From Sphingopyxis sp. (GTDB lineage: Bacteria > Pseudomonadota > Alphaproteobacteria > Sphingomonadales > Sphingomonadaceae): a stretch of DNA of 44,395 bases. Below, piece by piece: positions 34,405 to 42,745 of this stretch (position 1 is the stretch's first letter; every line of letters starts with the position of its first letter). Position numbers and translations under genes: made by a program. The notes beneath the pieces are model-generated. The model ran no database searches and was not told the origin of the DNA. It worked only from the letters and a program-made list of their open reading frames with translations. The stretch is taken from the NCBI GenBank assembly GCA_017745175.1, contig JAGHZY010000001.1:172827-217221 (forward strand). The letters are read 5' to 3'.

Positions 34405-37400
34405 GATTCGCCACATGGTCGATCCACAATCCGATCCCGGTCATCCTGCTGTTCGCGCTGCTCGCCCTCGGCGGCCTCTGGGGGTTTCTCAAGCTCCCCG
34501 TCCAGGACTTGCCCGATCTCGATCGACCGACGGTGATGGTGACGCTGACCCAGCCGGGCGCGGCGCCGGCGCAGCTCGAGACCGAGGTCGCGCGCAAGGT
34601 CGAGGATTCGATCGCCAGCGTGACCGGCGTCAGGCACATCACCACCTCGATCAGCGACGGGCAGGTCGCGATTACCGCCCAGTTCGCGCTTGAAACGGCG
34701 ATTCCCGAGGCGCTCATCGGGGTGAAGGATGCCGTCGACCGCGTCCGCTCCGATCTGCCCGCCGATGTGCTCGAACCCACGGTCAGTGCCGTGCGGACCA
34801 GCGGCGGCGCGATCCTGATCTATGCCGTGAGCTCTTCGCGGATGAACGAGGAAGAGCTGTCGTGGTTCGTCGACGACACGCTGTCCAAGGCTATATCGGC
34901 CGTTCCGGGCGTCGGACGCTTCGAGCGGATTGGCGGCGTGAACCGCGAGATCCGCGTCGAGGTCGACCCGGTGCGCATGGCGGGACTCGACGTGACGGCG
35001 GCGGATATCTCGCGGGCGCTTCGTCAGGTCCAGCAACAATCCTCGGGTGGCCGCGGCCGGATCGGCGGCCAGGAACAATCGGTTCGCACCATCGCGACCG
35101 TGCGGCAGGCTGCTGATCTGGCGGCATTGCCGATCGTGCTTCCCGGCGGGCGCCATCTGCGGCTCGATCAGGTCGCCACTGTCAGCGACACGATCGCCGA
35201 CCGGACGCAACTCGCGCGCCGCGACGGAAGGCTTGTGGTCGGCTTCCATATCTATCGGGCAAGGGGTTTCGACGAGACCAGAATTGCCGAAGCGGTACGG
35301 AAGGCGCTGCAGCAGCTCGAAGCGGAACACCCATCGCTGGACTTCGATCCGATCTCGGGCACCGTCGATTTCACGCTCGAGCAATATCACGCCTCGATGG
35401 ATATGCTCTATGAGGGCGCCTTCCTGACGGTCCTTGTCGTGTGCCTGTTCCTGCGCGACTGGCGCGCGGCGCTGATCGCATCGACGGCGCTGCCGCTTTC
35501 GATCCTGCCGGCGTTCGCGGGCATGGCGCTGCTCGGATACAGCCTCAACGTCGTGACCTTGCTCGCGCTCGCCATCGTGGCGGGTATCCTGGTCGATGAT
35601 GCGATCGTCGAGATCGAGAATATCGAGCGCCATGCACAGTCGGGCAAACCGATCCGCGCCGCCGCCGAGGATGCGGTATCCGAGATCGGGCTCGCGGTGA
35701 TCGCGACGACGATGAGCCTCGTGGCGGTGTTCCTGCCAACCGCGATGATGAGCGGCGTGGCGGGCCTCGTTTTCAAGCAGTTCGGCTGGACCGTTGTGAT
35801 CGCGGTGCTGTCGTCGCTGCTGGTGGCCCGCCTGCTGACGCCGATGATGGCGGCGTACATCCTCAAGCCGCGTCCGCCCCGGGAGGAAAAGGACGGCTGG
35901 GTGATGCTCCGCTACCTGACCGCCGCGGACTGGTGCCTTCGGCATCGGCGCATCGCGGTCGGCGGGGCCGCATTCGTCTTCGCCGCGTCGCTCGCGCTGG
36001 TGCCACTGATCCCGTTCGGCCTGCTGCCGGCCACCGATCGCGGCAGTACGACGATCAACTTCGAGCTTCCCGCCGGAAGTTCGCTGAACGATGCGCTCGG
36101 CGTCGCCGAGGCCGCACGGCTCGCGGTCCGTGACGTCCCCGGAATACGGACGATCTTCACGACCCTGGGGCAGCCCCAGCAAGCGGGCAGGGCGGGGCAG
36201 CAAAGCGGCCGGATTGAAAAGGGAATGCTCGTGCTGGCGCTCGGTCCCCATGACGAACGGCCGTCGCAGGCCGAAATCGAGAAGCAGGTCGGCGCCCGCC
36301 TGCTCGCCATTCCTGGCGCGCGCTTCTCGATCGGCGCGGGGCGTCCGGGCGAAAAGATGCAGCTCACGCTTTTTGGCGACAACGCCCCGGCGCTCGTCGC
36401 CACGGCGGAACAACTCGCCCGCGAGCTGCGGGGGATCGCAGGGCTGTCCAGTATCCAGACCACCGCCAGCCTTGAGCGGCCGGAAATCGTGATCCGGCCC
36501 GATCTCGCGCGCGCCGCCGAACTCGGCGTCACCACCCAGACGATCGGCGACGTCGTGCGCGTCGCAACGGCGGGCGACCGCGACCAGAATGTCGCGCGGC
36601 TGAACCTTGACGATCGGCAGGTCTACATCCGGGTGCGCTTCCCGGATATCGACCGGTTCAACCTCGACACCTTTGCCAGTCCGCGCGTCAACGCGCGCGA
36701 TGCGCTGGTGCCGTTGTCGAGCGTGGCCGATCTATCGATCGAGAGCGGCCCCGCGCAGATCGATCGCTACGACCGCCACCGTTATGTGACTGTCAATGCC
36801 GACCTTGGCGGCGTTCCGCTTGGCACCGCACTCAAGCAGGCCGCGGCGCTTCCGGCATTGCAGAACCTGTCGTCGGGTGTGCAGTTGAAGAAGACCGGCG
36901 ACGCCGAGATCCAGGCCGAGCTCGCCTCGGGCTTCGGCCTTGCGATCGTGGTCGGGGTTTTGTGCGTGTTCTGCGTGCTTGTCCTGCTGTTTGCCGATGT
37001 CCTTCAACCGATCACGATCCTCTCGGCCCTGCCGCTGTCGATCGGTGGCGCGTTTCTGGCGCTGCTTGCCGCCGGCAGCGAGTTCGACATTCCCTCGATG
37101 CTCGGCCTCGTGATGCTGATGGGCGTCGTCGCCAAAAATTCGATTCTGCTCGTCGATTTCGCGATCATCGGCATGCGCGATCGCGGCCTCTCGCGCCACG
37201 ACGCGCTGATCGACGCCTGTCACAAGCGCGCGCGTCCGATCGTGATGACCACCATCGCCATGATCGCCGGCATGGCGCCGATCGTGCTCGGCCCGGGTTC
37301 GGGGTCAAGTTTCCGGCAACCGATGGCCATCGCCGTCATCGGTGGCTTGCTCGCGTCGACCACGCTTTGCCTGCTGATCGTGCCGGCCGTGTTCACCTAT

Positions 37401-37544
37401 CTCGACGACCTTGAGAAATGGATCAGGCGACGCCTTCCTTCATCGGGTCGACCCGGTCCGAAAGCGCCCGCCTTCGAGGCCGGAGGCGTTACCGAATCGG
37501 TTCCGGACCCGGCACCCGGGCCCAATACAAGGGAGACCTCATGA
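34401..37544 (+). CDS. RND-family multidrug/solute efflux pump
   Basis: 1047 aa from a GTG that overlaps the adaptor stop. It has the full HAE1-type layout: helix 1 at NPIPVILLFALLALGGLWGF, two large periplasmic loops, and twelve membrane helices. The proton-relay residues are intact: GILVDDAIVEIENIERH (two Asp) in helix 4 and VVAKNSILLVDF (Lys) in helix 10. The loop motif DLPDLDRPTVMVTLTQPGA replaces the usual hydrophobic-pump sequence. It expels drugs or amphiphiles using the proton gradient. It couples by ATGA overlap to the EF-hand gene that follows. Substrate is unknown. Confidence 0.93.
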   Translation: MRFATWSIHNPIPVILLFALLALGGLWGFLKLPVQDLPDLDRPTVMVTLTQPGAAPAQLETEVARKVEDSIASVTGVRHITTSISDGQVAITAQFALETAIPEALIGVKDAVDRVRSDLPADVLEPTVSAVRTSGGAILIYAVSSSRMNEEELSWFVDDTLSKAISAVPGVGRFERIGGVNREIRVEVDPVRMAGLDVTAADISRALRQVQQQSSGGRGRIGGQEQSVRTIATVRQAADLAALPIVLPGGRHLRLDQVATVSDTIADRTQLARRDGRLVVGFHIYRARGFDETRIAEAVRKALQQLEAEHPSLDFDPISGTVDFTLEQYHASMDMLYEGAFLTVLVVCLFLRDWRAALIASTALPLSILPAFAGMALLGYSLNVVTLLALAIVAGILVDDAIVEIENIERHAQSGKPIRAAAEDAVSEIGLAVIATTMSLVAVFLPTAMMSGVAGLVFKQFGWTVVIAVLSSLLVARLLTPMMAAYILKPRPPREEKDGWVMLRYLTAADWCLRHRRIAVGGAAFVFAASLALVPLIPFGLLPATDRGSTTINFELPAGSSLNDALGVAEAARLAVRDVPGIRTIFTTLGQPQQAGRAGQQSGRIEKGMLVLALGPHDERPSQAEIEKQVGARLLAIPGARFSIGAGRPGEKMQLTLFGDNAPALVATAEQLARELRGIAGLSSIQTTASLERPEIVIRPDLARAAELGVTTQTIGDVVRVATAGDRDQNVARLNLDDRQVYIRVRFPDIDRFNLDTFASPRVNARDALVPLSSVADLSIESGPAQIDRYDRHRYVTVNADLGGVPLGTALKQAAALPALQNLSSGVQLKKTGDAEIQAELASGFGLAIVVGVLCVFCVLVLLFADVLQPITILSALPLSIGGAFLALLAAGSEFDIPSMLGLVMLMGVVAKNSILLVDFAIIGMRDRGLSRHDALIDACHKRARPIVMTTIAMIAGMAPIVLGPGSGSSFRQPMAIAVIGGLLASTTLCLLIVPAVFTYLDDLEKWIRRRLPSSGRPGPKAPAFEAGGVTESVPDPAPGPNTRETS

Positions 37545-37981
37545 TGCGTAATACGGGTCGGGCAATCCTGCTCGCCGTCACCGTCCTTATGGCGACGGTT
37601 GCCACCGCGACGCTGACCGCGGCCGCGAAAACGAGCGACGGAAGCAACCTCTCGGCGCTCGATCGAAATGGCGACGGCTATCTCGATCGCGCCGAATTCC
37701 GTGCAGCCGTGCGCGTTCGTTTCGGCGCGATCGATGGTGACCGGAGCGGGTCGATTACCAGGGGTGAACTCCGCAGCTATGCCTTCAAGCATCTCGTCTT
37801 CAAGGCTCGCGACCCCATTCTCTCTCTCCGGCATCGCCCGAAAAATCCGCCGTTCGACGCCAATGGGGAAATGTCGCTCGCGGCGTTTGCCCGGATGCTG
37901 GAGGTGCAGCGGTTCGACGTGGCCGACACGGATCATGACGGGCGGGTGTCCCGCGAAGAAGCACGTGCCGAGGATCGCTGA
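37541..37981 (+). CDS. secreted EF-hand calcium-binding protein
   Basis: 146 aa from ATG 37541, overlapping the RND stop, with GGGAGA before it. A signal peptide (LLAVTVLMATVATATLTAAA) predicts export. Three canonical 12-residue loops are visible: DRNGDGYLDRAE, DGDRSGSITRGE and DTDHDGRVSREE; a fourth, DANGEMSLAAF, lacks several ligands. It probably binds calcium in the periplasm. As last gene of the MipA-RND unit, it might sense or buffer calcium, or form part of the envelope response. Its link to pump function is inferred only from the four-base coupling. Confidence 0.88.
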   Translation: MMRNTGRAILLAVTVLMATVATATLTAAAKTSDGSNLSALDRNGDGYLDRAEFRAAVRVRFGAIDGDRSGSITRGELRSYAFKHLVFKARDPILSLRHRPKNPPFDANGEMSLAAFARMLEVQRFDVADTDHDGRVSREEARAEDR

Positions 37982-38043
37982 GGTGCTGTTGTCCGGATAT
38001 TCCGACCGGTTCGGCCACCATCAGGCGCGCCTGCATCGCACCG

Positions 38044-38076
38044 CCGGGCGAACGGCCGCCGCGCGGCGGCGCCCGG
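38044..38076. terminator. GC-rich hairpin between convergent transcripts
   Basis: A 16-bp perfect GC palindrome (38055-38070) is enclosed by CCGGGC and GCCCGG arms. It lies directly after the stop of the minus-strand 29-codon ORF and 63 bases after the EF-hand stop, so it could end both transcripts. No T-tract is present. Confidence 0.35.
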
Positions 38077-38077
38077 G

Positions 38078-38167
38078 TCAGACCGCGTCGACGACGATGA
38101 ATTCGTAATGGCCGCCGCCCAGCGTGCCGGCGGCGACGCGCGCCGTGAGAGCAAGAATTGCGTCCAT
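38078..38167 (-). CDS. possible 29-aa small protein
   Basis: ATG at 38165-38167 with GGAG about 7 bases upstream, TGA at 38078-38080. The product begins MDAILALTARVAAGTLGGGH and ends YEFIVVDAV. It is too short for a family call. A strong MarR-like palindrome lies about 45 bases upstream at promoter distance and a GC hairpin follows the stop, so the whole looks like a complete tiny transcription unit. It may instead be the remnant of a deleted gene whose regulated promoter survived. No conserved motif is recognised. Confidence 0.4.
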   Translation of the reverse strand: MDAILALTARVAAGTLGGGHYEFIVVDAV

Positions 38168-38210
38168 CGTTATCTCCGCCTCGAGGATATGCGGCGGAGC
38201 CGGCGCATTT

Positions 38211-38229
38211 TATCTTGACGTTCAAGATA
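38211..38229. promoter_or_regulatory. MarR-type operator candidate TATCTTGA-CGT-TCAAGATA
   Basis: Perfect 8-base arms around CGT, of the form often bound by MarR-family repressors. It lies 44 bases before the 29-codon ORF (minus strand) and 32 bases past the NTF2-like stop, so the small ORF is the only downstream gene it could control in that direction. No marR gene is in the window. Confidence 0.6.
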
Positions 38230-38260
38230 TTATGTTCGGGGCCGCCGGGGCACCGATCCA

Positions 38261-38617
38261 TCATGTCGCCATGTAGGTGCCGTGCCCCTCACGCACCGAC
38301 CCTGCATCGAAAATCAGGACCTCGGAGACACTGACGCCTTTCTGATTACGATACTGGATGACCAGCGTGTCGATGCCTGCAAACACCGCCTCGATGCTGA
38401 AGTGGAGATCGGGAATGCGGCGAAGACCTTCCTCCCAATAAGCGCGGAGCGCGGCCTTGCCCCGCACCACGCCGCGCGTCTCGGGCAGGAGGCTGGCCGC
38501 AACCGGAGAAGTGAAAAGGACATCGTCGTGGAAGTGCGCCAGCACGCGATCGAGATCGTGAGCATTCCACGCCTCGCACCATTTTGCCGCAAAATCGGCG
38601 GGATCCGGATTTTTCAT
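38261..38617 (-). CDS. NTF2-like / SnoaL-type small protein
   Basis: 118 aa from the ATG at 38615-38617. It shows the cone-shaped NTF2-like pattern: ADFAAKWCEAWNAHDLDRVL, AHFHDDVLFTSPVA, RGKAALRAYWEEGLRRIPDLHF, then strand pairs ending VSEVLIFDAG. Such proteins act as isomerases, hydrolases or plain ligand binders; the usual catalytic residues are not clear here and no partner gene is coupled. A weak hairpin (CCGGG/CCCGG) lies about 20-45 bases upstream. It sits alone between the tRNA and the MarR-like operator, on the same strand as both. Role unknown. Confidence 0.85.
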   Translation of the reverse strand: MKNPDPADFAAKWCEAWNAHDLDRVLAHFHDDVLFTSPVAASLLPETRGVVRGKAALRAYWEEGLRRIPDLHFSIEAVFAGIDTLVIQYRNQKGVSVSEVLIFDAGSVREGHGTYMAT

Positions 38618-38789
38618 CCGATCTGTCTGCTTTACCGGGCTGCACAAAACAACCCGGAGGTCGCGAGGACGTCTGCCGCAAGCCCGGCCGAGCGGATGCG
38701 ATCGGGCGAAGCGCGAATGGCGTCCCTGCGAGAGAATTCTCACCGATTGGGGCCACCTGCCGTGGCGCATGTCTGTGGTCCGACGGCAT

Positions 38790-38879
38790 TGGCGGACAGG
38801 GTGGGATTCGAACCCACGGTGAGCTTGCACCCACGGCGGTTTTCAAGACCGCTGCCTTAAACCACTCGGCCACCTGTCC
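38790..38879 (-). tRNA. tRNA-Ser(UGA) with encoded CCA
   Basis: The acceptor stem GGACAGG pairs with CCTGTCC, followed by discriminator G and a genomic CCA (38790-38792). The anticodon arm reads GCGGTCTTGAAAACCGC with anticodon TGA (complement of 38843-38845). It has a long class II variable arm (GGGTGCAAGCTC-like) and the T-loop GGTTCGAATCC. All hallmarks of a serine tRNA are present. A promoter-like pair lies just upstream. It is at the boundary between accessory genes and the housekeeping block. Confidence 0.97.
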
Positions 38880-38888
38880 AACGCCGCC

Positions 38889-38916
38889 GCCATAGCGCGC
38901 GGACGCCCGGCGGCAA
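38889..38916 (-). promoter_or_regulatory. promoter of the tRNA-Ser gene
   Basis: On the minus strand TTGCCG (38911-38916) and TATGGC (38889-38894) are 16 bases apart, and the -10 ends 10 bases before the mature 5' end. This resembles a vegetative alphaproteobacterial promoter. Confidence 0.4.
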
Positions 38917-39022
38917 GCGAAACCTTGCCCGCTCGGCCCATCGCGCGAATGACTCGCCTCGTCCCGCCCCAAGCTAGCCAAGCGGCTCGCATCTGTGCGA
39001 CACACGCCCTATGGGTGGGGAC

Positions 39023-40087
39023 ATGATGCAAGCTATACGTTTCAGAACCGGACGCCTTTTCGGAATCGTCGCCGCCTTCCTCTCGGCCTGGATGCTCACC
39101 GCGTCGGCGCCGCTTCATGCGCAAAGCGGCGATGCCGGCTTCGACACCTATGTCCAGTCGCTGTGGCCCAAGGCGCAGGCGCGCGGGGTATCGCGAACGA
39201 CATTCGACCGCGTCACCGCCGGGCTGAGCTACAACCCGCGCGTCGTCGCGCTCGACCGCGACAATCTGGGCAGCCCGCCGAGCCCGAACACGCCGATCCC
39301 GGCCTTTGCGCCCTACAAGGCGAAGCATGTCGATGCGGCGCGTATTGGCGGCGGGCGCCGCGTCCACGACCGGCTGCTTCCGCTGTTGTCACGTATCGAA
39401 CAGCGTACCGGCGTGCCGACGAGCATCATGATCGCGATCTATGGCCATGAAACCGCCTATGGCCAGGTCACCGGCAATTTCGATCTGCCCGAAGCGCTCG
39501 CGACGCTCGCCTATGAAGGCCGTCGTCGCAGCCTGTTCGAGCCTGAGCTCATTGCGACGATGGTGATGGTCGAACGCGGCGTGCCGCGCGGCGCGCTCAA
39601 GGGAAGCTGGGCGGGGGCGTTCGGCTATCCGCAATTCCTGCCGTCGGTTTATCTGCAGGTCGCGGAGGACGGCGACGGCGACGGCGTCGCGCGCATCTGG
39701 TCGAGCGAGGCCGACGCGATCGAGTCGATCGGTTCCTATCTCCGCCGCGCCGGATGGCGCGCCGGCCAGCCGTGGGGCGTCGCCGTCACAGTGCCCGCCG
39801 GTTTCGATCGCAGCGCGGTTGCCAGCCGCCTGACGCCATCGCGCTGCCCGCGCGTCTTCGATCGCCACAGCCGCTGGCGGTCGATGTCCGAATGGCGTGC
39901 GACCGGTATCCAGCCAGTCAGCGGGCGCTGGCCCGACGGCAATGTGCAGGCGACCCTGCTCGAACCCGATGGCCCCGGCCGGACGGCCTATTTGCTGACC
40001 GGTAACTATCGTGCGATATTGGACTATAATTGTTCCAATTTTTACGCATTGTCTGTGGGGTTGCTGGCGGATGAAATCGATCGTTAG
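39023..40087 (+). CDS. lytic murein transglycosylase, MltB/SLT_2 family
   Basis: 354 aa from ATG 39023 (GGTGGGG just before); ATG 39011 and ATG 39026 are alternatives in frame. A signal peptide (FGIVAAFLSAWMLTASAPLHAQ) exports it; there is no lipobox, so it is likely soluble periplasmic. The catalytic Glu143 lies in IAIYGHETAYGQVTGNFD, and LKGSWAGAFGYPQFLPSVYL plus AIESIGSYLRRAGWRAGQPWG are family hallmarks. It cleaves peptidoglycan glycan strands with 1,6-anhydro product formation. Its end overlaps the rlpA start by 17 bases, and both act on the cell wall. Confidence 0.94.
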   Translation: MMQAIRFRTGRLFGIVAAFLSAWMLTASAPLHAQSGDAGFDTYVQSLWPKAQARGVSRTTFDRVTAGLSYNPRVVALDRDNLGSPPSPNTPIPAFAPYKAKHVDAARIGGGRRVHDRLLPLLSRIEQRTGVPTSIMIAIYGHETAYGQVTGNFDLPEALATLAYEGRRRSLFEPELIATMVMVERGVPRGALKGSWAGAFGYPQFLPSVYLQVAEDGDGDGVARIWSSEADAIESIGSYLRRAGWRAGQPWGVAVTVPAGFDRSAVASRLTPSRCPRVFDRHSRWRSMSEWRATGIQPVSGRWPDGNVQATLLEPDGPGRTAYLLTGNYRAILDYNCSNFYALSVGLLADEIDR

Positions 40088-41063
40088 GAACGGGGGCCTG
40101 ATCGCGGGGGCGGCGCTGCTGCTTGCGGGGTGCGGCAGTCTGGATGGCAAGCGCGAAGGTGGCCCGGCATCCGGCCCTGCGCCCGCATCGGCGGCGACGG
40201 GTGCTGCCGACACGCCGGTCAAGATCGGTGATCCCTATACGATCGGCGGCGTAACCTATACGCCCGCCGATATCCCCGACTATGACGATGTCGGCTATGC
40301 GAGCTGGTATGGCGAGGAACTTGCAGGCCAGCCGACCGCCAACGGCGAGATATTTGCCCCTGCGGCGATCAGCGCAGCACACAAGACCCTGCCGCTTCCC
40401 AGCTATGTCGAGGTGACCGCGCTCGATACGGGACGGACGATCCTTGTCCGCGTCAACGACCGCGGCCCGATGGTAGGCGACCGGCTCATCGACCTGTCGC
40501 GCGGGGCTGCCGAGCAGCTGGGCCTTGCCGACGGCGTCGCCGCGGTTCGCGTTCGCCGCACCAACCCGCCTGCGGGCGAACGCGCGCAGCTTCGCGCCGG
40601 CAGACCGGTTCCCGAACGGATCGCGACGCCCGATTCGCTGCTCGCCATCCTGCGCAACAAGGCGAAGGGCCTGCCGGTGCCCAAGTCCGCGCCTTCCGTG
40701 GCTGCCGCAGGATCTCCCGCGCCCATAGCCGCAGCGGGCGCCAAGCCGGGCGACGACCGCTTCATCGTCGAAGGCCCGGCCACGGTCATGCCGGCAGCCA
40801 GGCCCGTTCCCGCCGCGAAACCGGCGTCGACGAAGCCCGCGCCGACCGCCGCTGCCGGAAAATACAGGGTTCAGGTCGGCGCGTTCAGCAGCGAGGGCCG
40901 CGCCAATGCCGCGGCGAAATCGGTCGGCGGCCATGTGACGAAAACGGGCAATTTGTGGCGTGTACGCATCGGCCCCTTCACCAGCGACGCCGAGGCGCGC
41001 CGCGCACTCGGCGCGGCAAGGGCCAAGGGCTTTCGCGACGCCGTGGTCCAGCGCGACCGTTGA
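40071..41063 (+). CDS. rlpA: RlpA septal lipoprotein with SPOR domain
   Basis: 330 aa. The lipobox LLLAGC places the lipidated Cys at residue 21. The double-psi beta-barrel includes GYASWYGEELAGQPTANGEIF and ILVRVNDRGPMVGDRLIDLSRGAAEQLGL with the catalytic-type Asp of the RlpA family. A Pro/Ala-rich linker follows, and a C-terminal SPOR repeat (KYRVQVGAFSSEGRANAAAK, then WRVRIGPFTSDAEAR) binds denuded glycan at the septum. RlpA is a lytic transglycosylase of daughter-cell separation. It follows a second transglycosylase and precedes a carboxypeptidase, forming a cell-wall cluster. Confidence 0.95.
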   Translation: MKSIVRNGGLIAGAALLLAGCGSLDGKREGGPASGPAPASAATGAADTPVKIGDPYTIGGVTYTPADIPDYDDVGYASWYGEELAGQPTANGEIFAPAAISAAHKTLPLPSYVEVTALDTGRTILVRVNDRGPMVGDRLIDLSRGAAEQLGLADGVAAVRVRRTNPPAGERAQLRAGRPVPERIATPDSLLAILRNKAKGLPVPKSAPSVAAAGSPAPIAAAGAKPGDDRFIVEGPATVMPAARPVPAAKPASTKPAPTAAAGKYRVQVGAFSSEGRANAAAKSVGGHVTKTGNLWRVRIGPFTSDAEARRALGAARAKGFRDAVVQRDR

Positions 41064-41073
41064 CGGCCACGGC

Positions 41074-42051
41074 ATGAGACGGCTTGGAATCCCTTTGAAC
41101 AGCGGCGCGGCGGCTGCGATCCTGACCGCACTTATTTTCGCCTTTCCGGCGGCATCAGCCGGCGCGGAAGGGGCCATCCCGAAAAGCCCGCCGGCCAGCC
41201 GCGCTCCCTATGACACGCAAGCCCCGATTGCGATGCTCAAGGATCCCGATACCGGGCAGGTCCTTTTTTCGCGCGGCGCCGACAAGCGCTTCGCTCCCGC
41301 GTCGATGACCAAGGTGATGACCGCCTATGTCGTGCTCGACCTCATCAAGCGCGGGCAATTGTCGCGCGACAGGCTGTTCACCGTCGATGATGCGACGTGG
41401 AAGACATGGAGCGCGCGGCCGCGCAGTTCGAGCATGTTCCTTCGTGCGGGCGAGAAAATTTCGGTCGACGATCTTCTCAAGGGCCTGATCACCGTCTCGG
41501 GGAATGACGCGGCAACGGTTCTGGCCGTCGGAATCGATGGCAGCGAATCTGCTTTTGTTAAACGAATGAATGGTATGGCAGCCAGGCTTGGGATGTCGTC
41601 GAGCAATTTCGGCACGGCGAGCGGTTGGCCCGACGCCGGCGTGACCAAGGTCAGTGCAGGCGACCTGACCCTGCTCGCCGACCGGCTGATCCGCGATCAT
41701 CCCGGCGGCTATGCGCGTTACTTCTCGATCGCGAAACTCCGGCACGGCATTTCGCCCGACGGCAAACCGATTGTTCAGGCCAACCGCAACCCCATTCTCG
41801 GCCGCATCGCCGGTGCCGACGGGCTGAAGACCGGACACACGTCGGAGGCCGGTTATTGCCTGCTGGGTTCGGCGAAGCGCGACGGACGCCGGCTGATCAT
41901 CGTCGTTGCAGGCATGCCGAGTGAAAAGGCGCGCCGCGAAGAGGCCGAACGCCTGATGAACTGGGGCTTCGCATCCGGCAATGCGGCCGCGATTGCCCAA
42001 GGCGCGCGCGGCAATGCACCCAGGAGAGCGGCAGCCGCTGCGCACAGATGA
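41074..42051 (+). CDS. D-alanyl-D-alanine carboxypeptidase, PBP5/6 type
   Basis: 325 aa from ATG 41074, 10 bases after rlpA. A signal segment (AAAAILTALIFAFPAASAGA) exports it. The active-site triad is intact: SMTK with nucleophile Ser77, SGN, and KTGHTSEAGYCLLG carrying the KTG box. It trims the terminal D-Ala from peptidoglycan stem peptides. The typical C-terminal beta domain and amphipathic anchor of Escherichia coli PBP5 seem to be missing; the C-terminus is a short Ala/Arg-rich tail, so the enzyme is a shorter, single-domain form common in alphaproteobacteria. Confidence 0.95.
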   Translation: MRRLGIPLNSGAAAAILTALIFAFPAASAGAEGAIPKSPPASRAPYDTQAPIAMLKDPDTGQVLFSRGADKRFAPASMTKVMTAYVVLDLIKRGQLSRDRLFTVDDATWKTWSARPRSSSMFLRAGEKISVDDLLKGLITVSGNDAATVLAVGIDGSESAFVKRMNGMAARLGMSSSNFGTASGWPDAGVTKVSAGDLTLLADRLIRDHPGGYARYFSIAKLRHGISPDGKPIVQANRNPILGRIAGADGLKTGHTSEAGYCLLGSAKRDGRRLIIVVAGMPSEKARREEAERLMNWGFASGNAAAIAQGARGNAPRRAAAAAHR

Positions 42052-42121
42052 CAAAAGCCATCCGGCGGGCTACCGCCGAACGATGCCTGCACGCCATCCT
42101 TTTCCGCCGCGAGCTGACGCT

Positions 42122-42745
42122 GTGACGCGCGGTCGCTTCATCACGCTCGAGGGCGGCGAGGGTGTCGGAAAATCGACCCAGATCCGCGCCCTTTCGGCCG
42201 CACTCTCAGCGCAGGGGGTCGAGGTCGTCGCGACACGCGAGCCAGGCGGCAGCGACGGCGCCGAAGCGATCCGCGCCCTGTTGATGGAAGGAAGCGACGA
42301 TCGCTGGGACGCGCGTAGCGAGGCCCTGCTGTTCGCCGCGGCGCGCGCCGACCATGTCGCACGGCTGATCCGTCCGGCGCTGACGCGCGGCGCATGGGTG
42401 CTGTGCGATCGCTTCGTCGATTCGAGCCGCGCCTATCAGGGCGGCGGTGGCGGGGTGACCGACGCCGATCTCCTCATGCTGCACGGCTTTGGCTCGGAAG
42501 GATTGTTGCCCGACCGTACCTTTCTGCTGACCGTCAGCCCCGAAGAGGCGGCGCGGCGTGTTATCGAGCGCGGCGGCAACGACCGGATGGGGAGCAAGCC
42601 CGCGGACTATCAGGCACGGCTCGCGGCGCGTTTCGTCGAAATGGCCGGAGCCGAACCCGAACGCTGGCGAATCGTCGATGCCGATGCGCCCGCCGATCGG
42701 GTCACGGCGACCATCCTCTCCGCGCTTGCGGAATGGCTGCCATGA
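42122..42745 (+). CDS. tmk: thymidylate kinase
   Basis: 207 aa from a GTG (TRGRFITLEGGEGVGKST), which matches the family N-terminus; ATG 42083 would add 13 residues. The P-loop GGEGVGKST, the DR motif in LCDRFVDSSRAYQGGG, and the lid region with RVIERGGNDRM are present. It phosphorylates dTMP to dTDP for DNA synthesis. Its stop overlaps the holB start (ATGA), the normal tmk-holB pairing of proteobacteria. Confidence 0.96.
   Translation: MTRGRFITLEGGEGVGKSTQIRALSAALSAQGVEVVATREPGGSDGAEAIRALLMEGSDDRWDARSEALLFAAARADHVARLIRPALTRGAWVLCDRFVDSSRAYQGGGGGVTDADLLMLHGFGSEGLLPDRTFLLTVSPEEAARRVIERGGNDRMGSKPADYQARLAARFVEMAGAEPERWRIVDADAPADRVTATILSALAEWLP

Noticed and set aside
34308..36413. 701-codon minus-strand open frame
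   Set aside because: Antisense shadow of the RND pump gene; low-complexity Arg/Asp/His content and no recognisable domain.
38790..38879. Attachment-site copy of the tRNA 3' end elsewhere in the window
   Set aside because: I saw no second copy of the T-arm/acceptor sequence and no integrase gene.
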